This document shows positions 63,857-64,000 of a stretch of 64,000 nt of DNA, in pieces; the first letter of the stretch is position 1, and each line of letters begins with the position of its first letter. This DNA comes from Fratercula arctica (taxonomy: Eukaryota > Chordata > Aves > Charadriiformes > Alcidae): assembly GCA_947846985.1 (NCBI GenBank), contig CANTUZ010000007.1:29950355-30014354 (forward strand), in the 5' to 3' direction. Position numbers and translations under genes: made by a program. The notes under the pieces are model-generated. The model saw only the letters and a list, made by a program, of their open reading frames with translations. It did not search any database and was not told the DNA's origin.

Positions 63857-64000
63857 TATCTTTAAAAGAATGGCATGGGAAAGTACGAGATATAAAACAG
63901 GTGGAAATCAACTAAATACTGTTCATTGTGTTTTCTCAGCTAATGAGTTTGCCTGGGAAATATGTGCAAGTAGTCTGTGATATTAACATAGTGTACTTGT

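Larger units (their letters stand above)
54001..64000. other. Unique non-coding DNA, right end of window
   Basis: No gene or named interspersed repeat recognised. Pyrimidine tracts ending in AG at 56505, 57390 and 62626 are each followed by short open frames that end within 10-19 codons. A GC-richer open segment runs to a donor-like GTAAAA at about 55723. A CpG-bearing patch lies at 58200-58400. The minus-strand frame at 61204-61434 (76 codons) has no motif that I recognise. Confidence 0.65.

Noticed and set aside
1..64000. CRISPR arrays, bacterial operons, endogenous retrovirus LTR pairs, rRNA and tRNA genes
   Set aside because: Looked for and not seen: no regularly spaced repeats, no ribosome-binding-site-led ORF clusters, no paired LTRs or primer-binding sites, no cloverleaf candidates. 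The sequence is vertebrate nuclear DNA.

Overview
The window looks like a piece of a bird nuclear genome. It is AT-rich, has no dense or long open reading frames, and carries several copies of the CR1 LINE. Two of those copies keep recognisable CR1 3' ends, with the ATTCTATGATT-type tail and a degraded but readable C-terminal reverse-transcriptase ORF. CR1 copies of this kind are characteristic of birds. I do not recognise any exon of a known protein-coding gene. The longest open frames (up to 144 codons) read as chance ORFs in AT-rich sequence or as CR1 remnants. The window is therefore most likely the inside of a large intron or an intergenic stretch, and I cannot say which.

Layout. 1-7034 is unique non-coding DNA. 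7035-7412 is a minus-strand CR1 3' end. 7413-13129 is unique sequence ending near a 34-nt T run with GT-rich flank. 13130-13745 is an older plus-strand CR1 fragment covering RT C-terminal sequence. 13746-34929 is mostly unique DNA with short tandem duplications and an exact 15-bp inverted repeat at 19192-19240. 34930-35495 is a decayed minus-strand L2-type LINE fragment; its translation still shows the order of RT motifs, with the catalytic residues lost. 37430-37550 resembles a MIR/L2 3' tail. Further plus-strand CR1 copies lie at 38900-39115, 43775-44091 and 45280-45600, the last of an older type. 45601-64000 is unique non-coding DNA with a reverse-orientation MIR-like SINE fragment (49455-49570), two short traces of old amniote repeats, long A/T homopolymers and simple repeats.

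No genes act together here in any way I can show. I looked for splice-bounded open segments and list the best (1251-1292, 6308-6407, 9865-9902, 15554-15618, 46827-46888, 47501-47651) at low confidence. Several have good splice signals and protein-like translations, but I match none to a known protein and their reading phases do not chain into one coding sequence. No tRNA, rRNA, snoRNA, CRISPR array or intact mobile element was seen. No novel system is evident. The firmest non-routine observations are the L2 RT relic, the perfect 15-bp foldback, the layering of young CR1 over old LINE/SINE relics, and a few candidate regulatory or micro-exon signals that need comparative data.
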